A stretch of 64,000 bases of DNA from Avichristensenella sp031549905 (GTDB lineage: Bacteria; Bacillota; Clostridia; Christensenellales; Aristaeellaceae). This document shows positions 24,423-31,852 of this stretch, piece by piece. The stretch covers positions 1-64,000 of the forward strand of contig JAVBPC010000036.1 in assembly GCA_031549905.1 (NCBI GenBank). The letters run 5' to 3'. Below the pieces are notes generated by a model. The model had not been told where the DNA came from. It worked only from the letters and a program-made list of their open reading frames with translations, and searched no databases. Made by a program: the position numbers and the translations under genes. How positions within the stretch are numbered: the first letter of the stretch is position 1; every line of letters starts with the position of its first letter.

Positions 24423-25291
24423 GCACAAGCGAAACGCGGTATCTGATCCTGAATGCGGATGACTACGGCATGAGCCAATCCACCAATGAAGCCGTTGAGG
24501 ATCTGTTTGAAAACGGCTTTATTACCTCCACCACATTGATGACGCCATGCCCCTGGGCGGAGGACGGCGTGGCCCGGGCCAAACGCAACAAAAAGATGCG
24601 CGTGGGCCTGCACACAACGCTGACCAGCGAATGGACCGGCTACCGCTGGGGGCCCGTCAGCCGGGAGGCGGTGCCAAGCCTGCTGGATGCCGCGGGATAT
24701 ATGCCGCGCACCGTGAAAGAGCTGCTAAAAAAGTCAAACCCGCAGGATGTGCAAACAGAACTTTCCGCGCAGATGCGCTTCATGATGGAAAGGGATCTTC
24801 CGCCCACCCACCTGGATAACCACATGGGCAGCGTGTATGGGCTGGAAGGCCCAAACTACCTGGAAATAATATTCACCCTTTGCGCGCCAAGGCGGTTGGG
24901 CTTCCGCATGCCGCGCAGTGCGGAAGGCTTCGGCATTGTGCCGCCTGAGCTTGCGGCGCAGGTGGGTATGCTAAACAACATGGCGAACTCGCTGGGCATT
25001 GGTTTGCTGGAGCGCCTGCTGGAATTTGGCCGCCCGGTAACGCCTTCCGATACCTATGAGACGGTTCTGGCGCAGTACATCAAGGCCGCTACGGAGGGAT
25101 GCGTGCCCGGCGTGAATGAGATGTTCATGCATCCTGCGCTGGAAACGCCGGAACTGAAAGCCATTTACCCAGGCTGGCAGATGCGCGTTTGGGAGCACCG
25201 CGTGCTGAAAGACCAAGCGTTTAAGGATGCGCTGGACGCGGCAGGGATTGTGCTTACCACTTGGGTGGATGCACCTTTTACGCGGGGGTAA
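24419..25291 (+). CDS. ChbG/YdjC-family carbohydrate deacetylase
   Basis: A 290-residue cytoplasmic enzyme of the YdjC family (TIM-like polysaccharide deacetylase). The metal-binding and catalytic motifs are visible: NADDYGMS at residues 11-18 (Asp-Asp metal/base pair), VGLHTTLTSEW (His), PPTHLDNHMG (His, His) and EMFMHPALE (His). The relative ChbG removes acetyl groups from chitooligosaccharides; the substrate here is not known. The ATG overlaps the stop of the symporter gene and has AAAGGAGG upstream, so the two form one operon. A bidirectional terminator follows. Confidence 0.9.
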   Translation: MSTSETRYLILNADDYGMSQSTNEAVEDLFENGFITSTTLMTPCPWAEDGVARAKRNKKMRVGLHTTLTSEWTGYRWGPVSREAVPSLLDAAGYMPRTVKELLKKSNPQDVQTELSAQMRFMMERDLPPTHLDNHMGSVYGLEGPNYLEIIFTLCAPRRLGFRMPRSAEGFGIVPPELAAQVGMLNNMANSLGIGLLERLLEFGRPVTPSDTYETVLAQYIKAATEGCVPGVNEMFMHPALETPELKAIYPGWQMRVWEHRVLKDQAFKDALDAAGIVLTTWVDAPFTRG

Positions 25292-25308
25292 GTAAACGGC
25301 TGAAAAAA

Positions 25309-25351
25309 GTAGACTGGTGGTCTGTTTATATGCGACCGCCAGTCTGTTTTG
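25309..25351. terminator. Bidirectional terminator between convergent operons
   Basis: AGACTGGTGGTC - loop of 11 nt - GACCGCCAGTCT followed by GTTTT on the plus strand; on the minus strand the T-run is CTACTTTTTT. It separates the YdjC-type gene from the TPM-domain gene. The outer AGAC/GTCTG bases recall the mini-hairpins at about 17623 and 17668. Confidence 0.85.
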
Positions 25352-25396
25352 TTGAGGCACAGCATGTATGTGCCTGGTTTCACCATTTTAGCCCGA

Positions 25397-26428
25397 TCAG
25401 AACTTGCGGCTTGAACCACCGCCAGGACGACCTCCGCCGCCGCCAACACGGCCTCCGCCGCCCCCAGAGCGACCGCCACCGCCGCCGGAACGGCCCCCGC
25501 CACCAAACCCTCCGCCACCTCCGCCAAATCCACCGCCGCCAAAACCGCCTGTGGAACGCCCGCCGGGGGGCTTGGGACGCGGTCCCATTGTCGGCCCGTG
25601 GTGATGATGTGGCGGATGATGATGATGTCCGCCCCAGCCCCAGCCACCCCAACCGCGGGGGCGCGTGCTGCGGCCCAACATCCAGCCAAACAAGCAACCA
25701 GGCGCGTTGCCAGACGCCCTAAACAGCGAGCGCACAATCGAAAAAATGACAATCAAAACAATGATCGCGATAATCAATTCCATCAAAAAACCTCCTCCCC
25801 AAGAAGTCATCGAAGTGTTGCCGCCGCTGTAATTGTTGCTGTACTCGTAATTGTACTGCGGATTATCATACCCATAAGATGATCCATCCGGCGCAACATT
25901 CGGCTGCGTAAGCTGCGACATTGAAATGCCGTTGATCGACGCCACTTTCGATACCAACGCGCGGTAGTTCTCGCGCAGGCCAGAAGAATAATCATTCTTT
26001 CCAAGATAAGACATCGCATACTCGTCAGTGTAGGCACCCGTCACTGATGATGTCAGCGATTTTATCAAGCCCTCGCCTACGGTGGTGCCAACTTCGCGAT
26101 CGCCCACGGAAAGCAGCAGCAACACGCCGTCGATCTTGCTCTCACTGCCAAGCTTCCATGCGCTGAGCATGTCATACCCGTATTGGTCAATGCCTATCCC
26201 ATCCAGCCATTCCACCGTGGCAACCACAACCTGAGCGCCGCAGGCATCTTCTAGCGCCGTCCCCAGCGCCAGCATCTCCGCCTCATCCGCCTCTGAAATC
26301 ACATCGGCGAAATCATTGACATAGAAAGCGGGCATAGGCTCCGTGGGGATGCCCGCCAGCGCCGTAAACGGCGCCGCAAGCAGCATCAGAATCAGCGTGA
26401 AGGCCACAAAAAAACGGGTCTTTTTCAT
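25397..26428 (-). CDS. TPM-domain (TLP18.3/Psb32/MOLO-1) membrane protein with Gly-rich tail
   Basis: A 343-residue protein. The ATG at 26428 follows GGAGGTGTTTGTAAG. Signal peptide (1-24, ending TALAG), extracytoplasmic TPM domain (about 30-165; FYVNDFADVISEADEAEML, VVVATVEWLDG, GVLLLLSVGDREV), a transmembrane helix (about 220-243, LIIAIIVLIVIFSIVRSLF), then a His-, Gly- and Arg-rich cytoplasmic tail ending in repeated SGGGGGR units. This is the standard YgcG-like layout. TPM proteins are usually encoded next to LemA, as here (4-nt overlap with the LemA-like gene). The function is unclear; membrane-protein quality control has been proposed. Confidence 0.9.
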   Translation of the reverse strand: MKKTRFFVAFTLILMLLAAPFTALAGIPTEPMPAFYVNDFADVISEADEAEMLALGTALEDACGAQVVVATVEWLDGIGIDQYGYDMLSAWKLGSESKIDGVLLLLSVGDREVGTTVGEGLIKSLTSSVTGAYTDEYAMSYLGKNDYSSGLRENYRALVSKVASINGISMSQLTQPNVAPDGSSYGYDNPQYNYEYSNNYSGGNTSMTSWGGGFLMELIIAIIVLIVIFSIVRSLFRASGNAPGCLFGWMLGRSTRPRGWGGWGWGGHHHHPPHHHHGPTMGPRPKPPGGRSTGGFGGGGFGGGGGGFGGGGRSGGGGGRSGGGGGRVGGGGGRPGGGSSRKF

Positions 26429-26946
26429 CTTACAAACACCTCCGGCGCGGCTTGTATCCATTTAGTGGGCAGCGAATCATATACATCCTGTACCGTTACA
26501 AGCGCCGCATTGTATTCCCTCACCGTAAAGGTGATCATGCTCTCCTCACTGGCGATGGTATCCAACAACCCCGTCAGCAGCTTCGCGTCCTGCTCCGACC
26601 CCTTCCCGGCAAGCGCCGTGCGCGCGGCCTCGCACGCGGCGGTCAGCGCCTGGTCCGCCTGCGTGATCCCGGAAGGCGTGTTCGCAGCCTTCAGCTCCGC
26701 AATCGCGGTTTTCAGCGGCGCAATGATGGGATCATCGGGGCTGAGCCTTTCCGCCAGCTTCACCAAGTTCCCCGCCTGCGTCGCGCGCTCCGCGGTATGC
26801 TGCGTCACAGCCGTCAGCGTCGCGCCTGAGTCAGCCTTCGCCCTGTTCAGCGCGTTTCGGTTGCCCAGCGTCACACCTGCCAGGATACACACCACCATCA
26901 CGCCAACCGCGATGGAAAGCGGCATCTGTTTCAGTTTTTTCAGCAC
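26425..26946 (-). CDS. LemA-like membrane protein
   Basis: A 173-residue protein with one N-terminal membrane helix (about 8-27) and a helical bundle; its C-terminal pattern EYNAALVTVQDVYDSLPTKW recalls the LemA ending (YN-x-x-V-x-x-YN-x3-FP). The usual LemA N-terminal signature (RRxDLIPNLV) is not visible, so this is a divergent member identified largely by its partner TPM gene. A GTG start at 26946 has AGGAGG 11 nt upstream. Its last codons overlap the TPM gene start (ATGA). Confidence 0.65.
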   Translation of the reverse strand: MLKKLKQMPLSIAVGVMVVCILAGVTLGNRNALNRAKADSGATLTAVTQHTAERATQAGNLVKLAERLSPDDPIIAPLKTAIAELKAANTPSGITQADQALTAACEAARTALAGKGSEQDAKLLTGLLDTIASEESMITFTVREYNAALVTVQDVYDSLPTKWIQAAPEVFVR

Positions 26947-26963
26947 CTTTCATCCCACCTCCT

Positions 26964-27109
26964 GAGGGCGCGAGTTCGAAGATATCGCGCCTTGCGTCCG
27001 CCGAAAGGCGGATCGAGAACGTGCGAATTGTAAATTCGCCGTTCGAAGCCCGGCGGCCGCCAATGGCGGCTGACGGGGCAGACATAACAGGATTTCGCCA
27101 GATATCCCT
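26964..27109 (-). repeat. Double-hairpin repeat with an extra hairpin insert, upstream of the LemA-like gene
   Basis: Minus strand: hairpin 1 GGGATATCTGGCGAAATCC with TGTTATG, and hairpin 2 GGCGCGATATCTTCGAACTCGC right before AGGAGG. Between them is an insert of about 85 nt with three more small stems (GCCGCCATTGGCGGC, GGCGAATTTACAATTCGCAC, TCCGCCTTTCGGCGGA). It fills nearly the whole gap between telA and lemA. Confidence 0.65.
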
Positions 27110-27122
27110 GCCTTTTCTATTT

Positions 27123-28232
27123 TTATTGCAGCTGCGGCCGGTCCCTAACTTCCAGCAGCTTCTGTTTCAGTTGGTCTTCCATCTCGCGCAGCTTCTGCTC
27201 AGCGGCCATGCGCTGCGCCCGGCCTTCGCGCTGGATGCTCGCAACCTCTGTCAGCGATTCGATCAGCGCCTGGTTCGTCGCGGTCAGCGTCTCGATGTCG
27301 ACAATGCCCCGCTCGGTAGCGCGCGCGGTTTCGATCGTGCCCTGCTTGAGCGCCTCGGCGTTCTGGCGCAGCATCTTGTTGGTGGCATCGGTCACGGCCT
27401 GCTGCGCGGCAATCGCCTGGCGCGAGTTCTCCAGACCCAGCGCCAGCACCATCTGGCTCTTCCACAGCGGCAGCGTGTTCACCAGCGCGGAATGAATCTT
27501 GTCCGCCATCAGCGAGTCATTGTTCTGCAAAAGCCGAATCTGCGGCGCCATCTGGATGCTGATCTGCCGCGTCAGTTCCAGGTCAAATATCTTCTTTTCA
27601 AACCGGTCTATCGCGGCGGCCATGTCGCTGGCAACCTGCGCATCGGCTGGGTCGCCGGTCTCAAGCGCCTTGGCGTTCAGTGCGGGCAGCTCATTCGCGC
27701 GCAGCCCCTCGATCTTTTCCTTGCCCGCTACAATATAGAAGCAAAGCTGCCGGTAATAGTCCACGTTTTCATCGTACAGCCGGTCCAGCATCGCGATATC
27801 TTTCAGCAGCCCCTGGCGATGGTCGGTCAGGGTATCGGCCACCTGATCCACGGATGTGCTTACCTTGTCAAAGCGCGCCTTCATCGTGGCGATCTGCGCC
27901 TTACCTTTGCTGAAAAGGCCGAATATCCCCTTCTTCTCGCCGCCGTCCGCGCTGAACCCCTGCAGCTGCGCCACCAGGCCCGACAGCGCCTCGCCCGCCG
28001 CACCCGTATCCTTCGTTTTAACGGAAGCGAGCGCCGTATCGGCAAACACGGTCAGCTTCTGCTGCGCCGCCGCGCCGTATTGCAGCACCTCGGCGGCGTT
28101 TGTTACGTTAATCTTTCCCGCATATTCCTTCACGGCGGCCTGGTCCTTTTCAGGCAGATCCACCAGCGTAATATCCTTGGGGGTTTTGATCTCCAGCACA
28201 TCCACCGCGCCCTGCATGTTCGTCTTTTCCAT
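27123..28232 (-). CDS. telA: TelA family (toxic anion resistance) protein
   Basis: A 369-residue helical cytoplasmic protein of the TelA/YaaN family. It contains the long coiled region and the conserved core LELTRQISIQMAPQIRLLQN and NDSLMADKIHSALVNTLPLW, which are strong family markers. It is named from tellurite/colicin resistance loci, but its biochemical role is unknown and it is widespread in Bacillota. The ATG at 28232 was preferred (GAGAGGAGC at 9 nt); an ATG at 28253 overlapping the xpaC stop is the alternative. It follows xpaC directly, the same order as xpaC-yaaN in Bacillus subtilis. Confidence 0.9.
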   Translation of the reverse strand: MEKTNMQGAVDVLEIKTPKDITLVDLPEKDQAAVKEYAGKINVTNAAEVLQYGAAAQQKLTVFADTALASVKTKDTGAAGEALSGLVAQLQGFSADGGEKKGIFGLFSKGKAQIATMKARFDKVSTSVDQVADTLTDHRQGLLKDIAMLDRLYDENVDYYRQLCFYIVAGKEKIEGLRANELPALNAKALETGDPADAQVASDMAAAIDRFEKKIFDLELTRQISIQMAPQIRLLQNNDSLMADKIHSALVNTLPLWKSQMVLALGLENSRQAIAAQQAVTDATNKMLRQNAEALKQGTIETARATERGIVDIETLTATNQALIESLTEVASIQREGRAQRMAAEQKLREMEDQLKQKLLEVRDRPQLQ

Positions 28233-28252
28233 TTTCGCCCGCTCCTCTCGCA

Positions 28253-28921
28253 TTAGCCCTTTTTCATGTCGGATAGCCCGTCAGACTTTAGCATGCCCTC
28301 CAGCACGTCCATTTCCACCTGCAGGTCAAGGTATTTATGCTTGTCCAGCGCTTCCAGCTGCAAATCAAACGCCCGCTTGATCTCCGGCAGCACGCGGTCG
28401 CACCTGTCGCACACCGCTTTGTCGTTTTCGCTCAGGATGCCGTGCTGCTCGATGGCGGCCCTGGCGTCCAGCAGCTTTTTCGTGGTGGGCAGGTAGTAGC
28501 GCAGGAACTGGCGCAGTTGGCTGAACAGCGCAGTATCTTCTTCCAGGCGGGTCAGGATCGTTACCGACGCGCGCTCGATATCTTCAATGCAGCGGGACAC
28601 GGTGGGGTCGGCAATCCTGTCGTTCGCCTGTTTGAAGGTCGAGAGGATGGCGCGCGCTTCTGTCAGCAGCTGATCGGTTTTGTTGTCACCGGTATCCGGC
28701 GGCAGCTCCACCCGCACCTTTTTATCCGGCCAGATGCCCCTGGCCACGAAATAAACGATCACCGCCACGACGCCCGCGACCAGGTAATCATACAGCCTTG
28801 CGATGGGCAACCTGGAGCCGTACAGCAGAAACGCCACGCCGGCCGCGACGAACGGCAGGGGCGAGCGCTTGCGCAGCTCCTTGTACGGCGTGATGGCGTC
28901 CCTCTTGATGACTTCTTTCAT
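28253..28921 (-). CDS. xpaC: XpaC family (5-bromo-4-chloroindolyl phosphate hydrolysis) protein
   Basis: A 222-residue protein with two adjacent hydrophobic segments near the N-terminus (about 23-60) and a helical cytoplasmic domain, as usual for XpaC. The motif YYLPTTKKLLDARAAIEQHG is typical of the family. Despite the name, its role is unknown. The ATG at 28921 follows AGGGACAGGGGA. It is the first gene of the xpaC-telA unit, with a TATAAT promoter and a double-hairpin repeat in the leader. Confidence 0.88.
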   Translation of the reverse strand: MKEVIKRDAITPYKELRKRSPLPFVAAGVAFLLYGSRLPIARLYDYLVAGVVAVIVYFVARGIWPDKKVRVELPPDTGDNKTDQLLTEARAILSTFKQANDRIADPTVSRCIEDIERASVTILTRLEEDTALFSQLRQFLRYYLPTTKKLLDARAAIEQHGILSENDKAVCDRCDRVLPEIKRAFDLQLEALDKHKYLDLQVEMDVLEGMLKSDGLSDMKKG

Positions 28922-28939
28922 TCCCCTGTCCCTTTCTTC

Positions 28940-28992
28940 GGGGGCGCGATTTCAACGATATCGCGCCATAATAGGATTTCGCCGGAAATCCT
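28940..28992 (-). repeat. Double-hairpin repeat, upstream of xpaC
   Basis: Minus strand: AAGGATTTCCGGCGAAATCC, TATTATGGCGC, GATATCGTTGAAAT, CGCGCC, then the ribosome binding site 15-20 nt later. The clearest copy together with the one at 63255. Confidence 0.75.
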
Positions 28993-29019
28993 TACCCCTT
29001 TCATATCTTTCTCGGGGCT

Positions 29020-29048
29020 ATTATACAACAAAACCTTGGCAAACAAAA
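29020..29048 (-). promoter_or_regulatory. Promoter of xpaC-telA
   Basis: A consensus TATAAT on the minus strand with a poor -35 (TTTTGT at 17 nt). Immediately upstream (29060-29095) lies AAGGGCTG-TAAG-CAGCCTTT followed by a T-rich run, which looks like the terminator of the preceding minus-strand operon. Confidence 0.5.
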
Positions 29049-29100
29049 GCGCTCAAAGGCTGCTTACAGCCCTTTCCCAAGGGGTTTTATCAAATTCTAA

Positions 29101-29268
29101 TGTAACACCAATTCCAGATACATTTTGCGCAAAGCCCGCGGATCTTTTTCCGCCCGGCGGCGGCGCTCTCCGCTTGACGTAGCGCTGCTACGTCTGCGCT
29201 CCGGCTTCTTACCGGACAGTAAAATCTCGCGCGGGCTTTCGCGCAAAATCTATCAGGAATTAATGTAA
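29101..29268. repeat. Long imperfect inverted repeat, copy B
   Basis: Arms of about 80 nt pair around GTAGC (29179-29183), GCT, GCTAC (29187-29191). Matching segments include ATTTTGCGC near each outer end and AAAGCCCGCG. Next to the centre, ACTGTCCGG on the right arm and its left counterpart keep the same distance from GTAGC as in copies A and C. It fills most of the 420-nt gap between xpaC and the Cys/Pro-rich gene. Confidence 0.8.
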
Positions 29269-29341
29269 TGCTTATCGCCCCATAAGCGGACAGAAGGCGG
29301 GGAGGGTTTCCCCTCCCCAAAACGGTTCAAGTTTGCCAGGT

Positions 29342-30100
29342 CTACCAGATTCCCCGCAGCTGCGGGTACAGCGGCATGGAAAAGAACGGATCGCACGCGC
29401 CCCTGCCGCAGCGCCCGCGCGGGGGCATCTGCACCATGAACACCTGCACGCACACGGCAAGGCGCACATCAAACGTGGGGCACGTCACCGGCGGCCCGCC
29501 GTTCACCAGGCGCACCTGCGCTTCGGCAACGTACGCGCCCGGCTGACAGACGCAGCCCCTGGGCAGCGGCACGCACGCGGTAAACTGCGTGTATCCCGCG
29601 CATACGCGGCCCCTGCGGTCGCGCACCCACGCGACCAACGGGATGCGCACCTCCGCCACCACGGCGGCCGGCCCGCGACGGGTTTCCTTCACGCACACGG
29701 TGGGGGCATCGCAGCTTTGCTCCACACCGACCAGTGTCAGCGGTTCCAGCAGGCCCATCGGCAGCCCGGTCACGGACAGCCTTTCGGGCAGGCAGCGCTG
29801 GTCCAGGCTTCCCACCAGCACCAAACGGCTGGGCGGCGGACACGGCGGGGGCCAAGGCGGCTCGCACTCTCTCTGGCAATTGATTTGCTCATACCGCGGC
29901 GGACACGCAGGTTCGCAGCATGCCGGTTTCCTTCTCATAGGGCAAGCCGGCTCGCAGCACGGTTCATCGATGATCCTGGGCGGCTGGCAGCACGGGTCGA
30001 AATCGCAGCGCGGGGGTTCATTGCACTTAGGCCTGCAAGATGTAGCGCAGCTCTGTTTATGCGGTCGAGGGGTAAAACCCCTAACGTCATATGGAAACAT
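29342..30100 (-). CDS. Cys/Pro-rich protein, possibly spore-coat type (unknown)
   Basis: A 252-residue protein without signal peptide or membrane segment. The first 90 residues are extremely rich in Cys and Pro (CCQPP, CCEPACP, PPWPPPCPPP; more than 15 Cys). The second half (about 92-235) is a beta-rich domain (RLVLVGSLDQRCLPERLSVT, VVAEVRIPLVAWVRDRRG, FDVRLAVCVQVFMVQ) that loosely recalls the DUF3794/SPOCS domains of clostridial spore proteins. I cannot confirm the family. The ATG at 30100 follows AAGGAGGAATGTGA. It is downstream of, and codirectional with, the flotillin gene. Confidence 0.6.
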   Translation of the reverse strand: MFPYDVRGFTPRPHKQSCATSCRPKCNEPPRCDFDPCCQPPRIIDEPCCEPACPMRRKPACCEPACPPRYEQINCQRECEPPWPPPCPPPSRLVLVGSLDQRCLPERLSVTGLPMGLLEPLTLVGVEQSCDAPTVCVKETRRGPAAVVAEVRIPLVAWVRDRRGRVCAGYTQFTACVPLPRGCVCQPGAYVAEAQVRLVNGGPPVTCPTFDVRLAVCVQVFMVQMPPRGRCGRGACDPFFSMPLYPQLRGIW

Positions 30101-30116
30101 TCACATTCCTCCTTGG

Positions 30117-30148
30117 GCGGCATACACGCCCGATATACTGTATGCCGC
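30117..30148 (-). promoter_or_regulatory. Perfect 10-bp hairpin just upstream of the Cys/Pro-rich gene
   Basis: GCGGCATACA - 12-nt loop - TGTATGCCGC, between the flotillin stop and the ribosome binding site of the next gene. No T-run follows on the minus strand, so it is more likely an mRNA processing or translation-control structure than a terminator. Confidence 0.5.
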
Positions 30149-30176
30149 TGGAGAAATGTTGGTCCGTCAAGGTTTG

Positions 30177-31676
30177 TTACGCGTTATTACCCGGTGTGGG
30201 CGCGGGTGCGGTTTGCGGCGCGCCGGCCACAGTCTGCCCGCCCAGCCTGCCGCCGAGGAACCCGGCCAGCAGCGATTTCAGATCGATCCCGACGCCTTCG
30301 ATCAGCCCGTCGGACACCTGCGTGGTGGACTTGATGATATCCTGCACCAGGCGGGCGCTGTTGCCCTCGCCGTACATGGTGATCTTGTCTACCTTGCTCA
30401 GCGGCTCGGCCACATTGCGGGCGATTTCAGGCAGCGCGGCAAAGTACATTTCCAGCACCGCGGCCTCGCCGTATTTACGCATCGCTTCGGCCTTCTTGTC
30501 GATACCTTCGGCTTCCGCCAGGGCCTTGGCGCGGATGGCTTCAGCGTCCGCAAGGCCCAGTTTCCTTACTCCCTCCGCCTCCTGCTCTCTTGCAAACCGC
30601 TCGGCTTCGGCAGCCTGCTCTTTGGCGAAGCGGTCGGCCTCCGCGCGCGCCTTGATAGCTTCCGCCTGGCGCTGCGCCTCTACCAGCTCCGCTTCCGCCT
30701 TCCGCTGGCGCTCAAACAGGTCAGCCTCGGCCTTCTTCTGCCGTTCAAACAGCTCGGCTTCCGCCTTTTTCTTGACCGTCGCCTCCAGCGTGCGCTCGGT
30801 GACTTCCACTTCCTTGGCTTTCAGCACGGCCTCGCGCTCTTGCCTTGCGATGTCGGCGTCCGCGCTCTTGACCTCGATGGTCTTGCGCTGTTCCTGCTGC
30901 TGAATGCCGTACGCCGCATCCGCCTCCGCCTGCTTGATGTCGGCCTGGTTTTTAAGTTCCGCTTCCTTGATGCGCAGGTCGTTGTTCTTTATGGCGATCT
31001 TCGTTTCGGCGTCTATGCGGGCATCGTTGGCTTCCTTGCTGGCCTGCGCCTGGGCCTTTGCAATTTCCTTCTCGGCGTCAGCCTTGGCGATAGCTGCCTT
31101 TTTCTTGATCTGGCTGATGTTATCGATACCCAGGTCGTTGATCACGCCGTTCTGGTCGGAAAAGCTTTGCACGTTGAAGCTGATGATCTCAAGGCCCATC
31201 CTGGCAAGATCGGGCACCGCGTTATCCTGCACCTTCTCAGCGAAGCTTTTGCGGTTTGTTACCATCTCTTCCAGACGCATCTGGCCGATGATCTCGCGCA
31301 TGTTGCCTTCCAGCACATCCTGCACCTGCAGAATGATGTAGTCCTCTTTCTTGTTCAGGAAGTTCTCCGCCGCGATGGAAAGCAGCTGCGGTTCCGTGCC
31401 AATCTTCAGTTTGACCGCCGCATCCACAGTGATGTTGATGTATTCGGCCGTCGGTACAAAGGAGCTGGTTTTCACATCCACAGACATCATCTTCAGGCTC
31501 AATGTATCCAATCGCTCCAGGTACGGAATACGAATGGAAGATTTGCCGATAATGATCTTCTTGCGAAGGCCGGAGATGATGTACGCCATATCCGGCGGCG
31601 CCTTGACATACCCGAAGATCGCCAGGGTTACCAACAGCAGCGCGGCCGCGCCGACCAGAATCCAGGTTGCGAGCAT
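30177..31676 (-). CDS. Flotillin-like SPFH membrane scaffold protein
   Basis: A 499-residue protein. The ATG at 31676 was chosen for AGGGGTGG 6 nt upstream. One N-terminal membrane helix (about 2-24), an SPFH/PHB domain (about 25-185; GLRKKIIIGKSSIRIPYLER, EEMVTNRKSFAEKV), a long Ala/Glu/Lys coiled coil (about 190-420) with repeated AEADLFERQ-type units, and a short Gly/Ala/Pro tail. Flotillins organise membrane microdomains and affect fluidity and signalling. There is no adjacent NfeD gene, the usual partner. The Cys/Pro-rich gene follows on the same strand. Confidence 0.93.
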   Translation of the reverse strand: MLATWILVGAAALLLVTLAIFGYVKAPPDMAYIISGLRKKIIIGKSSIRIPYLERLDTLSLKMMSVDVKTSSFVPTAEYINITVDAAVKLKIGTEPQLLSIAAENFLNKKEDYIILQVQDVLEGNMREIIGQMRLEEMVTNRKSFAEKVQDNAVPDLARMGLEIISFNVQSFSDQNGVINDLGIDNISQIKKKAAIAKADAEKEIAKAQAQASKEANDARIDAETKIAIKNNDLRIKEAELKNQADIKQAEADAAYGIQQQEQRKTIEVKSADADIARQEREAVLKAKEVEVTERTLEATVKKKAEAELFERQKKAEADLFERQRKAEAELVEAQRQAEAIKARAEADRFAKEQAAEAERFAREQEAEGVRKLGLADAEAIRAKALAEAEGIDKKAEAMRKYGEAAVLEMYFAALPEIARNVAEPLSKVDKITMYGEGNSARLVQDIIKSTTQVSDGLIEGVGIDLKSLLAGFLGGRLGGQTVAGAPQTAPAPTPGNNA

Positions 31677-31792
31677 GAAAACCACCCCTTTCGTGTTGAC
31701 TTCATTGCAACAGTATCATATTGCACCCGGATTCGTAATAGAGCGGGTCTGAGTTCTACATTTTTCGCGCTGAACCGACGGAAAACCAGTCA

Positions 31793-31820
31793 TTGACAAA
31801 CGCGTATAAGCTGATAAACT
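31793..31820 (+). promoter_or_regulatory. Promoter of the histidine-kinase/URO-D operon
   Basis: TTGACA at 31793-31798, 16-nt spacer, TAAACT at 31815-31820, about 20 nt upstream of the GGGAGGAG ribosome binding site of the first kinase. Confidence 0.6.
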
Positions 31821-31852
31821 TACATTGGGCCTTTATGATAGGGAGGAGAACC

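Noticed and set aside
29101..29268. Retron msr/msd or group II intron as explanation of the long inverted repeats
   Set aside because: No reverse transcriptase or other enzyme gene lies beside any of the three copies.
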